From assembly GCA_914767715.1 (NCBI GenBank), contig OU612068.1:24182001-24242000 (forward strand): a stretch of 60,000 nt of DNA, given 5' to 3'. The notes beneath the pieces were generated by a model. It had not been told where the DNA came from and made no database searches. It worked only from the letters and a program-made list of their open reading frames with translations. Made by a program: the position numbers and the translations under genes. This document shows positions 24,951 through 35,046 of this stretch, piece after piece. The stretch is from Membranipora membranacea (lineage: Eukaryota; Bryozoa; Gymnolaemata; Cheilostomatida; Membraniporidae). How positions within the stretch are numbered: the stretch's first letter is position 1; every line of letters starts with the position of its first letter.

Positions 24951-25980
24951 CACTTGAGTGCTTTCAAAGGTAGGTATATCTAATTTCCCTTTTTTTATAA
25001 AGTTAAAAAAATTTACACAGTTTTCCCAAGATATCTTTTTCTCAATGTTTTATTACTTTTATTTCCTTGTTTTTAGGTTTGCTTTCAACTTTTTACTCTA
25101 ATTCTTAATATAAATGGGAAAGCTGTTTCACACACACTGCTTCAGTCTACCTAATAGAATGTGCAGAAAATAGCTAAACTAATCGAATATGCCTGCATTC
25201 GAAATTGCTTATAAGGCACAAAGGGAGCAAGGCAAACCAAGAATTTCTTGAAATCCTTGAGCAAACTAGATCAAACTTTATCTCATGCATTGCGTGTATG
25301 CAAACAGACTGTTATGGCCACACTCCACCATCATAATGCATTACTATTGGTCTCAGAACCCAGTACCCAAGTTCTCTGAATAGTAGTGTGTAGTGGGGTG
25401 CTGACGAAATTTTGAGATACAGCGATTGATTTGACTTGAATCTGTGGAGATTTTCCTCAACTCTGTGAAACCCAGGGTTGTACACACCCAGTGTTAGAAG
25501 TGAGTGGGAACTGGAAACTTATACCTAGCTAATATTAATACCTAGCTAATATTAACGCAACCTCCTTCCCTAGCTAGCTGAAATTGCAGCTAATAAACAA
25601 TACATCCTCCTAAGACTATAGTGCAGGTATGCATGATTAAAACTCTCTGATGTATGTAGCCAGTGTTAAAAAGGAGGGGGAACTGGTGGGAATAGAGTGC
25701 CTACACAGAAATATAGAAGGTGAATGCTTGGAAATCTGTGCAAAAGACTGTGTGAACGTGTCTCTTTTTGTCCATATATTAATCATATTATCACGATCAT
25801 CAACCATACTATTGCAGACTATATTTTTGCATGATTGTTATGCTCAACAGCATAGATAATGCAAAAATTCTTGAAGGACGCCTCTCCTCCACCCTTCTTG
25901 ACTCAGCCCTGCAAGAAATATGATATATGGCGGTTTTTCGGTTTTTCAAATCTAGGCCAGCAAACAGCCTTGTTCATTAT
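24951..25980. other. Upstream of U2 receptor, no exon found
   Basis: Here U3 and U4 carry a 5' exon (33901-33742, 40709-40550). I find no counterpart, so the U2 gene's 5' end is missing or strongly diverged. The frame running upstream of exon X to 24953 is a read-through of intron sequence in my reading. A short frame at 25650-25859 is unsupported. Confidence 0.4.
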
Positions 25981-25983
25981 TAA

Positions 25984-26231
25984 ATTGCATTTCCTAAAAA
26001 ACCTCACGCTCATTTATAGTCTTGATACCCTGTGATACCGTGTGAGAAACCATGATGTTGCTTGTTTTTTTTGTCTCGGTATGAGTACAGGTCTACAGAC
26101 TGGATCCTGATGGGGCACAGGAGCATTTGAGGTCGCATGCTCTTCCTGACACCAGCCTGACACACTGGGAATCGAACACAAGACCCATGCCTTACCCATT
26201 GCGCCACAGCCACTCCCATTGCATTTCCTAA
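25984..26231 (-). mobile_element. tRNA-derived SINE, 220 bp, with 14-bp target duplication
   Basis: On the minus strand the element begins GGAGTGGCTGTGGCGCAATG (A box) and has GTGTTCGATTCCC (B box), then a body with GTGTCAGGAAGAGCATGCGA. Exact 14-bp repeats ATTGCATTTCCTAA flank it at 25984-25997 and 26218-26231, typical of LINE-driven retroposition. The body resembles the AGGAAGGGCATCC-type core seen in several animal SINEs. A second copy is in the JAGN1 intron. Confidence 0.8.
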
Positions 26232-26587
26232 GTTATCATAAAATATTATAGGAGGCGAAATCTCAGGGCACTAAGATGCCATCTACTTATACTGACTTTT
26301 CTCGACACCCTTTTAGCACTGAGACACAGAAATGATTTATGACTGCCGACACAGAGAAATTTGATCAGTGAAAATTGCAAAATTTAGATATCAAATGAAG
26401 AATTTCGAAAGCCGTTATGAAAGCTTACACATTACAGGTATAAATTTTAGGTGTGTAGGAGGAGTAAAATGACTGACAATACAATTATTAGTAACTAGTC
26501 TTCACCTAGCCCCTGCCAGGAGGCTGTCGGGCGGGGGCAAAAAGTCAGGGGGCTCAGACTAGTCCTCACCTGGCTACAAGTTAAATT

Positions 26588-26632
26588 GCATGACATGACA
26601 TGACATGACATGGCATGACATGACATGACCAG
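26588..26632. repeat. (ATGAC)n microsatellite
   Basis: About nine copies of ATGAC, one with a GGC change. No gene nearby. Confidence 0.85.
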
Positions 26633-26794
26633 TGAAACAGTGATTTATATATTGGAGTTGTTCAACCCCCTCTTCTAATGTAGAGGTAACTCCAGTACTG
26701 GCACTGAATTTTGGACGACATTAGCCTTGTGTCAAGGCTAGGGTGACAAAGTAATGACATTGAATTGTGTAATAGGTGTGTGGTGGATTGTGGT

Positions 26795-28032
26795 CATCAA
26801 ATCAATAATGACTCCATTGCTACTACAAGGCTTCTCCTACACATCGCCACACTCAGAGCTTTGAGAACTTGCATACATAGCGTAAGGGTCAATACAATGT
26901 CACCGTAACATAATCAGATATAAATAAATATCTGAATCCAATTTTCAGGCGGCAAGCAAGTTTCTTCTCAATGGTAGTAGTCTGGTGATTAATTGGTTTA
27001 TTGCAACCCATCTGGATTGTCCCTCAACTCTTATCCAGACCCATGAATACTTGTACATCCACTATTCGTGACATAGTCGTTTAGATATTGCAAGTTTTGA
27101 AAATATTTCATTGTTCTTTTGAACATTTTACCATTTTCTGGTAGTTTTTTGGCGTATAACAGCGTTTTGTGCCAAGTAATGTAAGGTACACATTGAATTC
27201 CATAGAGAATTCCATAGAGAAGAATCTAATTCAGTGAAGGTACATTATCACCATTGTTAGCAGCTTGATAATTCTACCAGAATCAATTATTGTCAAACAC
27301 TATCCGGGCCGATATTCTAAATAAAGCTGGATTTCTAGTCACTTTGTGCAGGGGCTGCCGCATACTGTATAGTTCTATTATTTTTCAATCTGTGATCAAA
27401 TAACTTGATCTAAGCAATGACATAGATTATGCTTTGCACTGTATTCAACACAGGATGTATAATTACAAAATGTTATAATAACTAAAACCTGCTTTGCAGT
27501 ATCATGTAAAAGAATTTACAAAATAAAAATCTGCGACCTCATAATACATATAAGAATTTTCAGAATAATTTTGAAGTGAAAATCGATGCAATGGTGAATG
27601 GCGGTATCTTGAACAATACATGCGAAACGGGTAACATGTTATAAAAAAGATCAATAAAAAAATGAATTCACTAGAAATAAAAAAGAATATTATAACACTT
27701 TTTCAACAGTATAGGAGGGAGAAAAGCAGTTTAGCACCACCTAAGGGCCGACCAAACCATCTTCCATAAGCACTTACGTTGTGAAATCATGATTACGTCA
27801 ATTACAAAAAAACAAAGACTCTACCACCTGCTTTATTTTTCATGTCAAAGATCCGTTACAGGGATTAAGGTATGACATTGACGTTCCTCTAAGCCTCTTA
27901 ATTTGCATAAGAAGGAAAGCCCCTGCAAAACTCCATCAATAAAGACCTTAACATTTGCATAACAATGGTGTTTATTGGCCAATCAGACAATGGATAAGCA
28001 TCAAAAAATGAACCTTGTCTCCAGCTTAATTA
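26795..28032. other. 3' flank of the U3 receptor
   Basis: No gene. Nearly identical to 35049-36573 in U4 except for a U4-specific insertion of about 350 bp around 35880-36210 and a short duplicated AATTCCATAGAGA in U3 near 27200. Confidence 0.6.
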
Positions 28033-31000
28033 TTAGTTCAGATGGAAAAACTGCGCATCTGCAGCGTCATCAAGTGTATAAACTCGGTAGATGCTGAGAG
28101 CATCTTCAAAATCACAGTTTCCACCTGGTGGACTAATATGGTCTGGGAGATTTGCTTGAATATCCTGAGTATCTGCGCTCTCTATTAATGACACCCTATT
28201 GTTATTTACTGTGCTGGAATCAGCTGTATTACTGTTTGCTTGCTGAATAGCTGACGATTCAAACCTTTCATTTCGCCATATAGTTATATGACTATTTCTT
28301 TGCAGCACAGGAACAATTATTTGTTGACTCTGGAAAACACTTTTAGACCCCTTCGTCCTTTGCAAGGCATTGGAGGTGTGTTGGGTATTTGCCTTTTTAT
28401 CTTTTGAGGTTCTGAATCTTTTATTTCACTATGTAAATTAATCCCCCTTTTACTTAGCTCCTGAGAAATAGATCCTAATAAATCTAGGGAAGGACAACTT
28501 AAACTTTCAGTGGGTGAGAATTGAGACGCCGTTTCGATCTTACTGTCAACAATACTCGCGCCAGTTCCTCCGGTTTCTCCATTCTTGAAAGAGCTCCGGG
28601 CCACATTACTTGCCATATCGCGTTCATTTATTTCAGTGTAATCAAGATACGGGTCTGTACGGTCGATGACTTCATATTCTGATACAGAATCGACACGCTC
28701 TTCAGGCAAGTCAGCACCCCCATTAGGATCTAAATAAAAACAAAATCGTCATATGTATCAGCATGTTATCACAAACAATCATTAATTCTATCCAAAACAT
28801 GACATGAGGGGCCTTACAACTATGTTGAAAACTGGTGAGCACTTTTACCCCTCTCATAATACAAGAGCTTTAAGACGCAAAGACTCTTGAGAACATATCC
28901 TGGTGGCAATTGAATACTCGATCCCGTTCACCACAAATGCGTAACCCTCTTGACAAAACCACAAGGAACATGGATCATAGCGTGATTAATAAGCTCCTTC
29001 AGTGATATAAAACCAATAGAAGGTAACTCAGTAGATCAGAGCATCATTCAGCCAGCACTTGACAGGAACTTCTAATTTTTAGTGACAACTTGGACTCAAT
29101 ATGAGGTGGACTAATCTCATCCTAGAAACATTAGTCTTTGCCTTATTTTTAAACTTTGGCGTCGCAGAGGATAATTTTCTCAGTACTATACGGACATGTA
29201 AACTACCCTATCCTCAGAGACCAGGTGAGTTTATTCACCATTCCATGTTGTGAAAGCTTAATATCGTGTGTGACATCGCATTGATTTGATATCATTGGTC
29301 ATGTTTGCAAACTTTGAATTCCAACACCATCTACATTGTATAAGCTTGCATGACATAGCACAACGTATTTATATGTTTTAGACATGTATTGGATGGCCCC
29401 ATCAAAAAAGAGGCTACTCACTTATAACTGCCATGCTATCTGTCAACAGTTCAGCACCAACGGAACAAGAATATTCTCCTACTTGAAGGAAGATAATCAT
29501 AGGTGCAGCTGCAGGCTCTGTCCAGAGGACTATATGCGCGAGGATAAAATGAATTTATTGCTAACAGAAATGAAGTGCGATAAATTCAAAAGCTGGAAAG
29601 TTAACCCAATCGAATTCATATATTCTCGAGCATACTATTGCTAGACTATTTAGAATTGAAAGACTTTTCCATAACCTTTTTTCTTAGCAATGAATCATAA
29701 CCACAGTTATATTTGTGACCCTGTATTATTTGATGCATTCATTGCCAATGTCAAGACTTAATCAACTATGCGACCCATCAATGACAAACTTACTTATAAA
29801 ATGTAGCGACAAGATATTTGCCAAATATGTGATGTCAACCCTTAACTTCACTGTCATATTAATCAGTGGCGTATATTAGCACTCACGGCCCACGGATTTC
29901 CGTGAGTGACTGAATAGCTCAGTGTGTAGAGCGTTTGCTTTATAATCACTGTATATCAGATTGTTGTGGGTTCGAATCCCATTTAGGTCAGTTTTTTTTC
30001 AAAATTTTTCCCGTAATCTTCTACTGCTATTGAGTTGTTTTCTGAAAGTACCCAACAGCTCAGTGAGCTATTGAAATACCTCAGTGAGCTATTGAAATAC
30101 CTCTCTGCTTGCACTATTTTGCTACCGATATGCAAAAATTTCCGTGGTGGGAGGGCGCTTAAGCGCCCCTCCCACACCCTCCCCGCCACGCCTACGGCGT
30201 GTGGATCGGGCTGCGCCCGATCATTATGCTCATCTCTAAAAAGTCAGTGAGTGAAAATTTTTAGAATATACGCCCCTGATATTAATATATTATAAACAGA
30301 AAATTTTACTGCAGCTTTCTGAAACTATCTACATATTTTTTTTTATTTTTTATTATATTTGACTTACTTTTCTTGTAATAAATGGAAAAGCAAAGTGATT
30401 CCACAAGAACTGCTTTAGTCTGCCTAATTAAAACCGCAGAAAAATGTAGGATTGTTTTTTGTTGTCTTTTTCATACATACTATACGCTCACATTTATAAA
30501 AAAATTTTTTAAAATTTCTGTAATATGTTGGCCTGTGGTTGGTTGGCATACCCTAGTGAATTGAAGCATTTGCTATTTCACACAGGCTTGAATGATGAAA
30601 TTCATGGCTAGGATAGAGTCGTTTACTCTACCACTTTACATTATGTAAACCTCCACTTCAGCTACCGGAATTAGTTTTCAATTCACTAAATTAACCCTCA
30701 CCCCTAAGATGCTATAACCAATAATTTATAATCTTTGCCATAACCTGCGGGAGGGTGGGGGGGAACAGAAAAGCCAGAGCGACTAAGATACTTGAGAAAA
30801 CCTCAGTAATGTTATCCTTTAACTTTGACATACCTTGCTCTCTTGGTTGAGTGAGTGTCTGGTTTGCAGCTTTGCTCACTCTGACCCTATAAATGTATTG
30901 AAAAATTACATTAGATTATATTAGAATAATTTAGACACATTTCTTACTTCTGAAACATGTAATTTCCTTACCTCACTTGGGAGCGGTACAGAATAAGTAC

Positions 31001-33901
31001 CACTGCAAATACAGTCAGTAAGCCGACAATAGTTCCAATGATTGATATTATGGGAGCTGATGATGAAATTTTCGAAACAGTTGCATAATCTCTGTCATCT
31101 ATGTACTCGGCTGTCTCTGCAAGTAAGAATTAGCAATGAATAGCCAATTTCTTTCTTCAATTGAAATTAATCATATTAATCTTAACCAGGCAAACTAACT
31201 TGAAACAAACTCACAAACTACCGAGACACAAGAAGATAGCTCCATTTTCTTACAGGTGTACTATTAATTAACATTGATTGCATGGATGGCACCATATGGC
31301 TTAGGTTCCTAACAGGAGGTTAAAGCCCTCCTCTGTCATAGTGTCACATGGGTGAGTTAGGGGAATTAATTATGCACAATGAATTACAAATTCTGTGTAC
31401 TGATCTTAGCTTGGTAATGATTTCTCCTCTAATACCTCCATCAATGTTGTGGTTTCATAAAATAGCTCAATATTTATAAACAAATTATAAATAAATAATT
31501 ACATGGATATAATATATTATAATCGAAAGAAACTTCCCAATACCTGTTTTGAAAGCTGATTCAGCCATGTGCGATACTATAGTTGCGGTTTTGGCAATGC
31601 ATTCAAGCGGCGGCTCCCATTGCTGATCATTGCAGATGAATGCATTGTCTCCATGACTCAGTTGGAATCCTTCAAGACACGAGGCCACAAACTTTTGAGA
31701 TCCCACAACTTTGCTCAGATGCTTGAGATTTCTCATGTTAGTGTTACACGTCCTCACTAAAAAAATGGATAACAATTTTAATATTATGTGTTGAAGGCCA
31801 CTTCAATACAAATGAGGCAAGAAACGTTCGAGCATGTTCCACCTGTCTCATTAGGCAAATAGGACGCCTGTTACAAGTTTGTCACAAAGTAATAACCTAT
31901 TTATCATGATTAATATGATGTTTTAGTTTGAATCGAAAACCATAACAAAAATTAGATATTATTTTTCCGTCTTTTTCTTTAAAAAAAGGTGAAAATCATT
32001 CCATATTGTATACTCAATGTGACCAGTATAAACAAGACATGCTGGTCACTCATTACAGGCCAACCACCCTGTGAGAAGGAACATTGACGTTTCCTTAGTC
32101 AAAGATTGTTGAGCTACCTTGAACCATGCTGGTGGCATGACAAAAGACTTGCATGTAGCACAGCAAAAAATACCCATTGGTCTATTGCCTATATGGTCTA
32201 TGTAAATTATCAAATATAGCATGATGATGTGAATCTCAAATGATTTCAATCAATGGTGATTTGCCTCAACTCAGTTAAAAGCACAGCTGTTCACACCTGA
32301 ATATTTGATGCGGATAAATTCACCCATAGCATAACCTGTCACTGGTCGGTATTGTAGTCTGACCACAGAAGAACCTGTAAGTTTCTGTGAGAAATTCCTT
32401 GGATTTCTTATCTGGAAAACTTGATTTCCATTTACGATTTCAAATTCATGAACATACGATAGCGCTGGATTTATCGAATGCGTTTCCACGGTCACAGTTG
32501 TCGTCTCTGCTAGATTATTGAGTGTCACTTGCATGAGGCCTGCCTGCTCTTTGAAGGTCCATTCATTGGTGATATACCCCTCTGGGAATTTACTCGCATC
32601 AATTGAACCAGCGAGATTGGCATCTGTTATTGTAAAGACAGGATATACTGAAAGAGCCAATAACAACAAAATTACATAAGAATAAGGGCTTCACATCCCT
32701 TTGTGATACACATGAAGAAGTAGCAGTCAGAGGATGGGTCAAGAGTCCCTGGGGGGGGGGGGGTGGGGGCTCAGACTAAGATCTAGCTGGTCAAACCATT
32801 TTAACAGGTAAGTTTAACAAAGGGAATTTTGTATAAATTTCTGTATCAAAGCATATTGATGCCAGACCTCAGATGGTATTCTCATAGACTAAATTCTTAT
32901 TCTTATTTCGCAACTTGCTTTTTTGATACTCTCATATCACAGTGGTGCTATCAAACTTTTACAAGAGATATTCAATAATTACGATTTTGCATGCCAATAC
33001 AAAATGTGCCGGTTAAATTTTTTTTGTCTAACTAGCAAGGTTTGTTATAGGGCGACGACTGAGAAATAATGGTGCCACAAGGATGTAGCCACCATATTCA
33101 GCGCTAATGTTGAGTTTACCTGCATATGGGATGTGAAATACAGGTTCAACTCCTTCTCCAATCTGCAATGTTAGCTCAATACTGCCTCTGAAGTATTCGC
33201 TCTGTTCCTGACATACCCCATTCTCTTGACTGTGACTTATCGTCTTGTTTTGTAGACATGGACCGCTGTTATTACTCTGATGATTGAATATGATGATGCA
33301 ATAGTCACATGAGGCGTAGATCTGAATCCGACAAAATCTCAATCCAGTGTGATGTCCTAAACTCTGTATGGTGCCGTATCTTACATTGCTAGAGCTTTCT
33401 TTTGGGCCGTCAGCTAAGATGCAACTCTCAGCTACATCAATATTATCTGTTTCCTTAGCTGGAAGACCTCCTGCAAAAATCACAATGAATTGTCCGAGAC
33501 AAACAGATCCAGAGCTTCTTTTGCTGAGTCAGAAAAGGAATTTTGTGTAAACTCATTCTGAGCTGTCACTTGAGCTCATTCAAAGGTACATCTAATTTCC
33601 TTTTTTTTTATGAAGTTCAAAAAAAAATTTATTGACACATTTCTTGATTATAAAACCTGAGGAATTTGTGACAGTGTAATTGTGCAACCGAAGTGCTATT
33701 GAATATCAGGATTATGCTAAAAAGTCGGGATTAGGACATACCTTTACCTGATGATACTCCATATAGTGTTGTTATCACTGTTAACATGTAGGTGATGTTG
33801 AAGGTTGACCTACAATTTATACCACGAGGTTCATGAGATGCATTGTATAGATAAAGGTTGGCATAAAAAAGTTTAACAACACAGGTGGCTACGTCAGTCA
33901 T
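28033..33901 (-). CDS. CCP-domain membrane receptor, unit U3 copy (best preserved)
   Basis: Exons: 5' exon 33901-33742 (candidate start; hydrophobic MLTVITTLYGVSS near its end), module X 33470-33120, module Y 32647-32297, CCP 31756-31544, stalk/TM 31116-30972, juxtamembrane 30888-30834, tail 28729-28033. X, Y and CCP are symmetric phase 1-1 exons; X and Y are each 351 bp and I do not recognise their folds. The CCP has four cysteines and the Trp (RTCNTN, ASCLEGF, FICNDQQW, LECIA). One helix (SIIGTIVGLLTVFAVVLILY) gives type I topology. The tail frame holds SEYEVIDRTDPYLDYTEI, matching the ITAM spacing and two ITIM-like sites. Odd points: the juxtamembrane exon has 2 extra bases (CT repeat) compared with U2 and U4, which would put the tail out of frame and end it after about 33 foreign residues. 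The tail frame also ends at 28317 while a second conserved frame runs 28365-28033. Function by analogy only: cell-surface recognition. Confidence 0.6.
29101..29644 (+). CDS. Small secreted eight-cysteine protein, copy D (intact)
   Basis: Exon 1 29101-29224 and exon 2 29382-29644 (intron 157 bp, GTGAGT...TTTTAG, phase 1) encode 128 residues. A signal peptide (MRWTNLILETLVFALFLNFG) is followed by probable cleavage after GVA and a mature chain of about 104 residues with eight cysteines: RTCK, NCHAIC, CSCRLC, MKCDK and the C-terminal residue itself (YYC). Four disulfides are possible. Other features: EDYMRED acidic stretch, FKSWKVNP. I recognise no known domain. It lies antisense in the receptor intron between the juxtamembrane (30888-30834) and tail (28729) exons. 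The start is set by the signal peptide and by identity with copy E. Confidence 0.75.
29856..30286 (+). mobile_element. hAT-like MITE carrying a tRNA-like sequence (415 bp), U3 intron
   Basis: The element at 29864-30278 starts CAGTGGCGTATATT and ends with the inverted AATATACGCCCCTG. ATATTAAT repeats flank it at 29856-29863 and 30279-30286. U4 has the empty site with one ATATTAAT (38398-38405), so insertion followed the U3/U4 duplication or was lost cleanly from U4. Inside are a tRNA-like region (29907-29990) and three GC-rich palindromes near 30150-30220 (GGCGCTTAAGCGCC, CACGCCTACGGCGTG, CGGGCTGCGCCCG). No ORF. Confidence 0.9.
29907..29990 (+). repeat. tRNA-like sequence inside the MITE
   Basis: TGACTGA pairs partly with TAGGTCA as an acceptor stem. 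It has an A-box-like TAGCTCAGTGTGTAGAGC and a B-box GGGTTCGAATCCC. The anticodon arm does not pair well, so it is a tRNA-derived Pol III promoter or relic rather than a working tRNA. Confidence 0.65.
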
Positions 33902-35046
33902 GCCAATAAGCAACCATTGGTCTCATAGAAAACCTGGACAATAGTTACAGGGGACACAACTAATTGAGCAACTTCGAGCAAAAGTAAGGACTCACAAATG
34001 CATCCAGAACAAAACAAAAACAGTAATTCGTTACTCACATATCTTGTGCTGGTGTTGCAAGATCTTCTTGGATAGCACTGCCAAGTGAATTCTTCCACCA
34101 ACCAGGTTGAAGACAAATATACAAGTGCCTCTTGGAGAAATAAACTTCTGTATTTGTTTCATTAACAACAATGTATTTAAAATAATGCAGAAAAATCTAC
34201 AATGCGTGATTAACAGAAAATCAGATTCAAAATACATCATTTTTTACCTGTTTCATAACAATGGTTTTCCTTTTTTCCTTGTTGGCCCTTGTTTGAAACG
34301 TTAGATTATTAACACTAATCCCACCTGTGGCAAACGGTTTTAATTTTTTGTAGGTTGCAGTGTATTTTTGAGCTGCTAATTGCACATTGTAATGTTATTA
34401 TGTATCAGCTGTTCGATTGAGCCTAAGCCCCCAGTACAAGCTGGTGCCTCGTTTTAGTTTTTGTTCTGATTGTCGAGTGCAGAGATTATCTCCTGTTAGC
34501 AGATTTCACACTTTCTTCTAATTAATCGATATTGCAAATGTACTATTATACCCCAAATATGGAGAGGTTGGGTTTACGCAACAGTCCAAGGGTAACCACT
34601 AACCATAGGTAAAAAAATCAAATTAGATGTCTGTGCGTTCGATAAATATGCCTGTTTATTTTCGATGGATAAATTTTTCATGCTATGTTTTTCTTTTAAC
34701 CGTTCTGACATCGATAAAACACAGGAAGCGTATGTGTTAGATAAGTATGTACATCACTAAATAATATTAAATTGACTGTGACTAACAGTGATACAGATGG
34801 GAGAGTGATGTCATGAAAATGTGCTAAACTCAAACAATACAACACATACAATTGTTATGATTGTAAACCCTGGTATGCATTGAAATTGTTTTTTTTTATT
34901 TGATATGAATTAGAGGTACTCAAGTGGGATAAAACTGAACCTGCACTGCCATCTTTGTCTTGGAATCAGAAATAGCCTAGTTTTTTTGCATATTTCCATA
35001 TTTTGTGACGAGTTGATGAATATTATAGTGCAACATGTATAGTAGG
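33902..35046. other. 5' flank of the U3 receptor
   Basis: Nearly identical to 40710-41893 in U4. An open minus-strand stretch upstream (about 34240-34045, ending in a GTGAGT donor) may be a 5' untranslated or leader exon. In U4 its frame is open (VFNLVGGSFHLAVLSKK) but in U3 it has a 1-bp deletion. No other gene is seen. Confidence 0.4.

Larger units (their letters stand above)
26795..35046. repeat. Tandem duplication unit U3 (8.25 kb)
   Basis: The left edge ATCAAATCAATAATGACTCC at about 26795 recurs as ATCAAATCAATAACGACTCC at 35049. The right edge near 35040 (GTGCAACATGTA) recurs at 41878. U3 and U4 are therefore direct, head-to-tail copies, very similar outside insertions and deletions. 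Each contains one receptor gene and one nested antisense secreted gene. Confidence 0.85.

Noticed and set aside
24851-24953. Upstream extension of U2 exon X (TAQNEFGFTQNSFSDSQ...)
   Set aside because: U3 and U4 have a stop and a frame change in this stretch, and a good acceptor (TTTGCAG) at 24850 gives the phase-1 start shared by all copies. A longer exon in U2 alone cannot be fully excluded.
26588-26632. CRISPR-like array
   Set aside because: It is a simple ATGAC microsatellite without spacers, in animal DNA. No CRISPR array is present in the window.
29907-29990. Functional tRNA gene
   Set aside because: A and B boxes and a partial acceptor stem exist, but the anticodon stem does not pair and the sequence lies inside a MITE.
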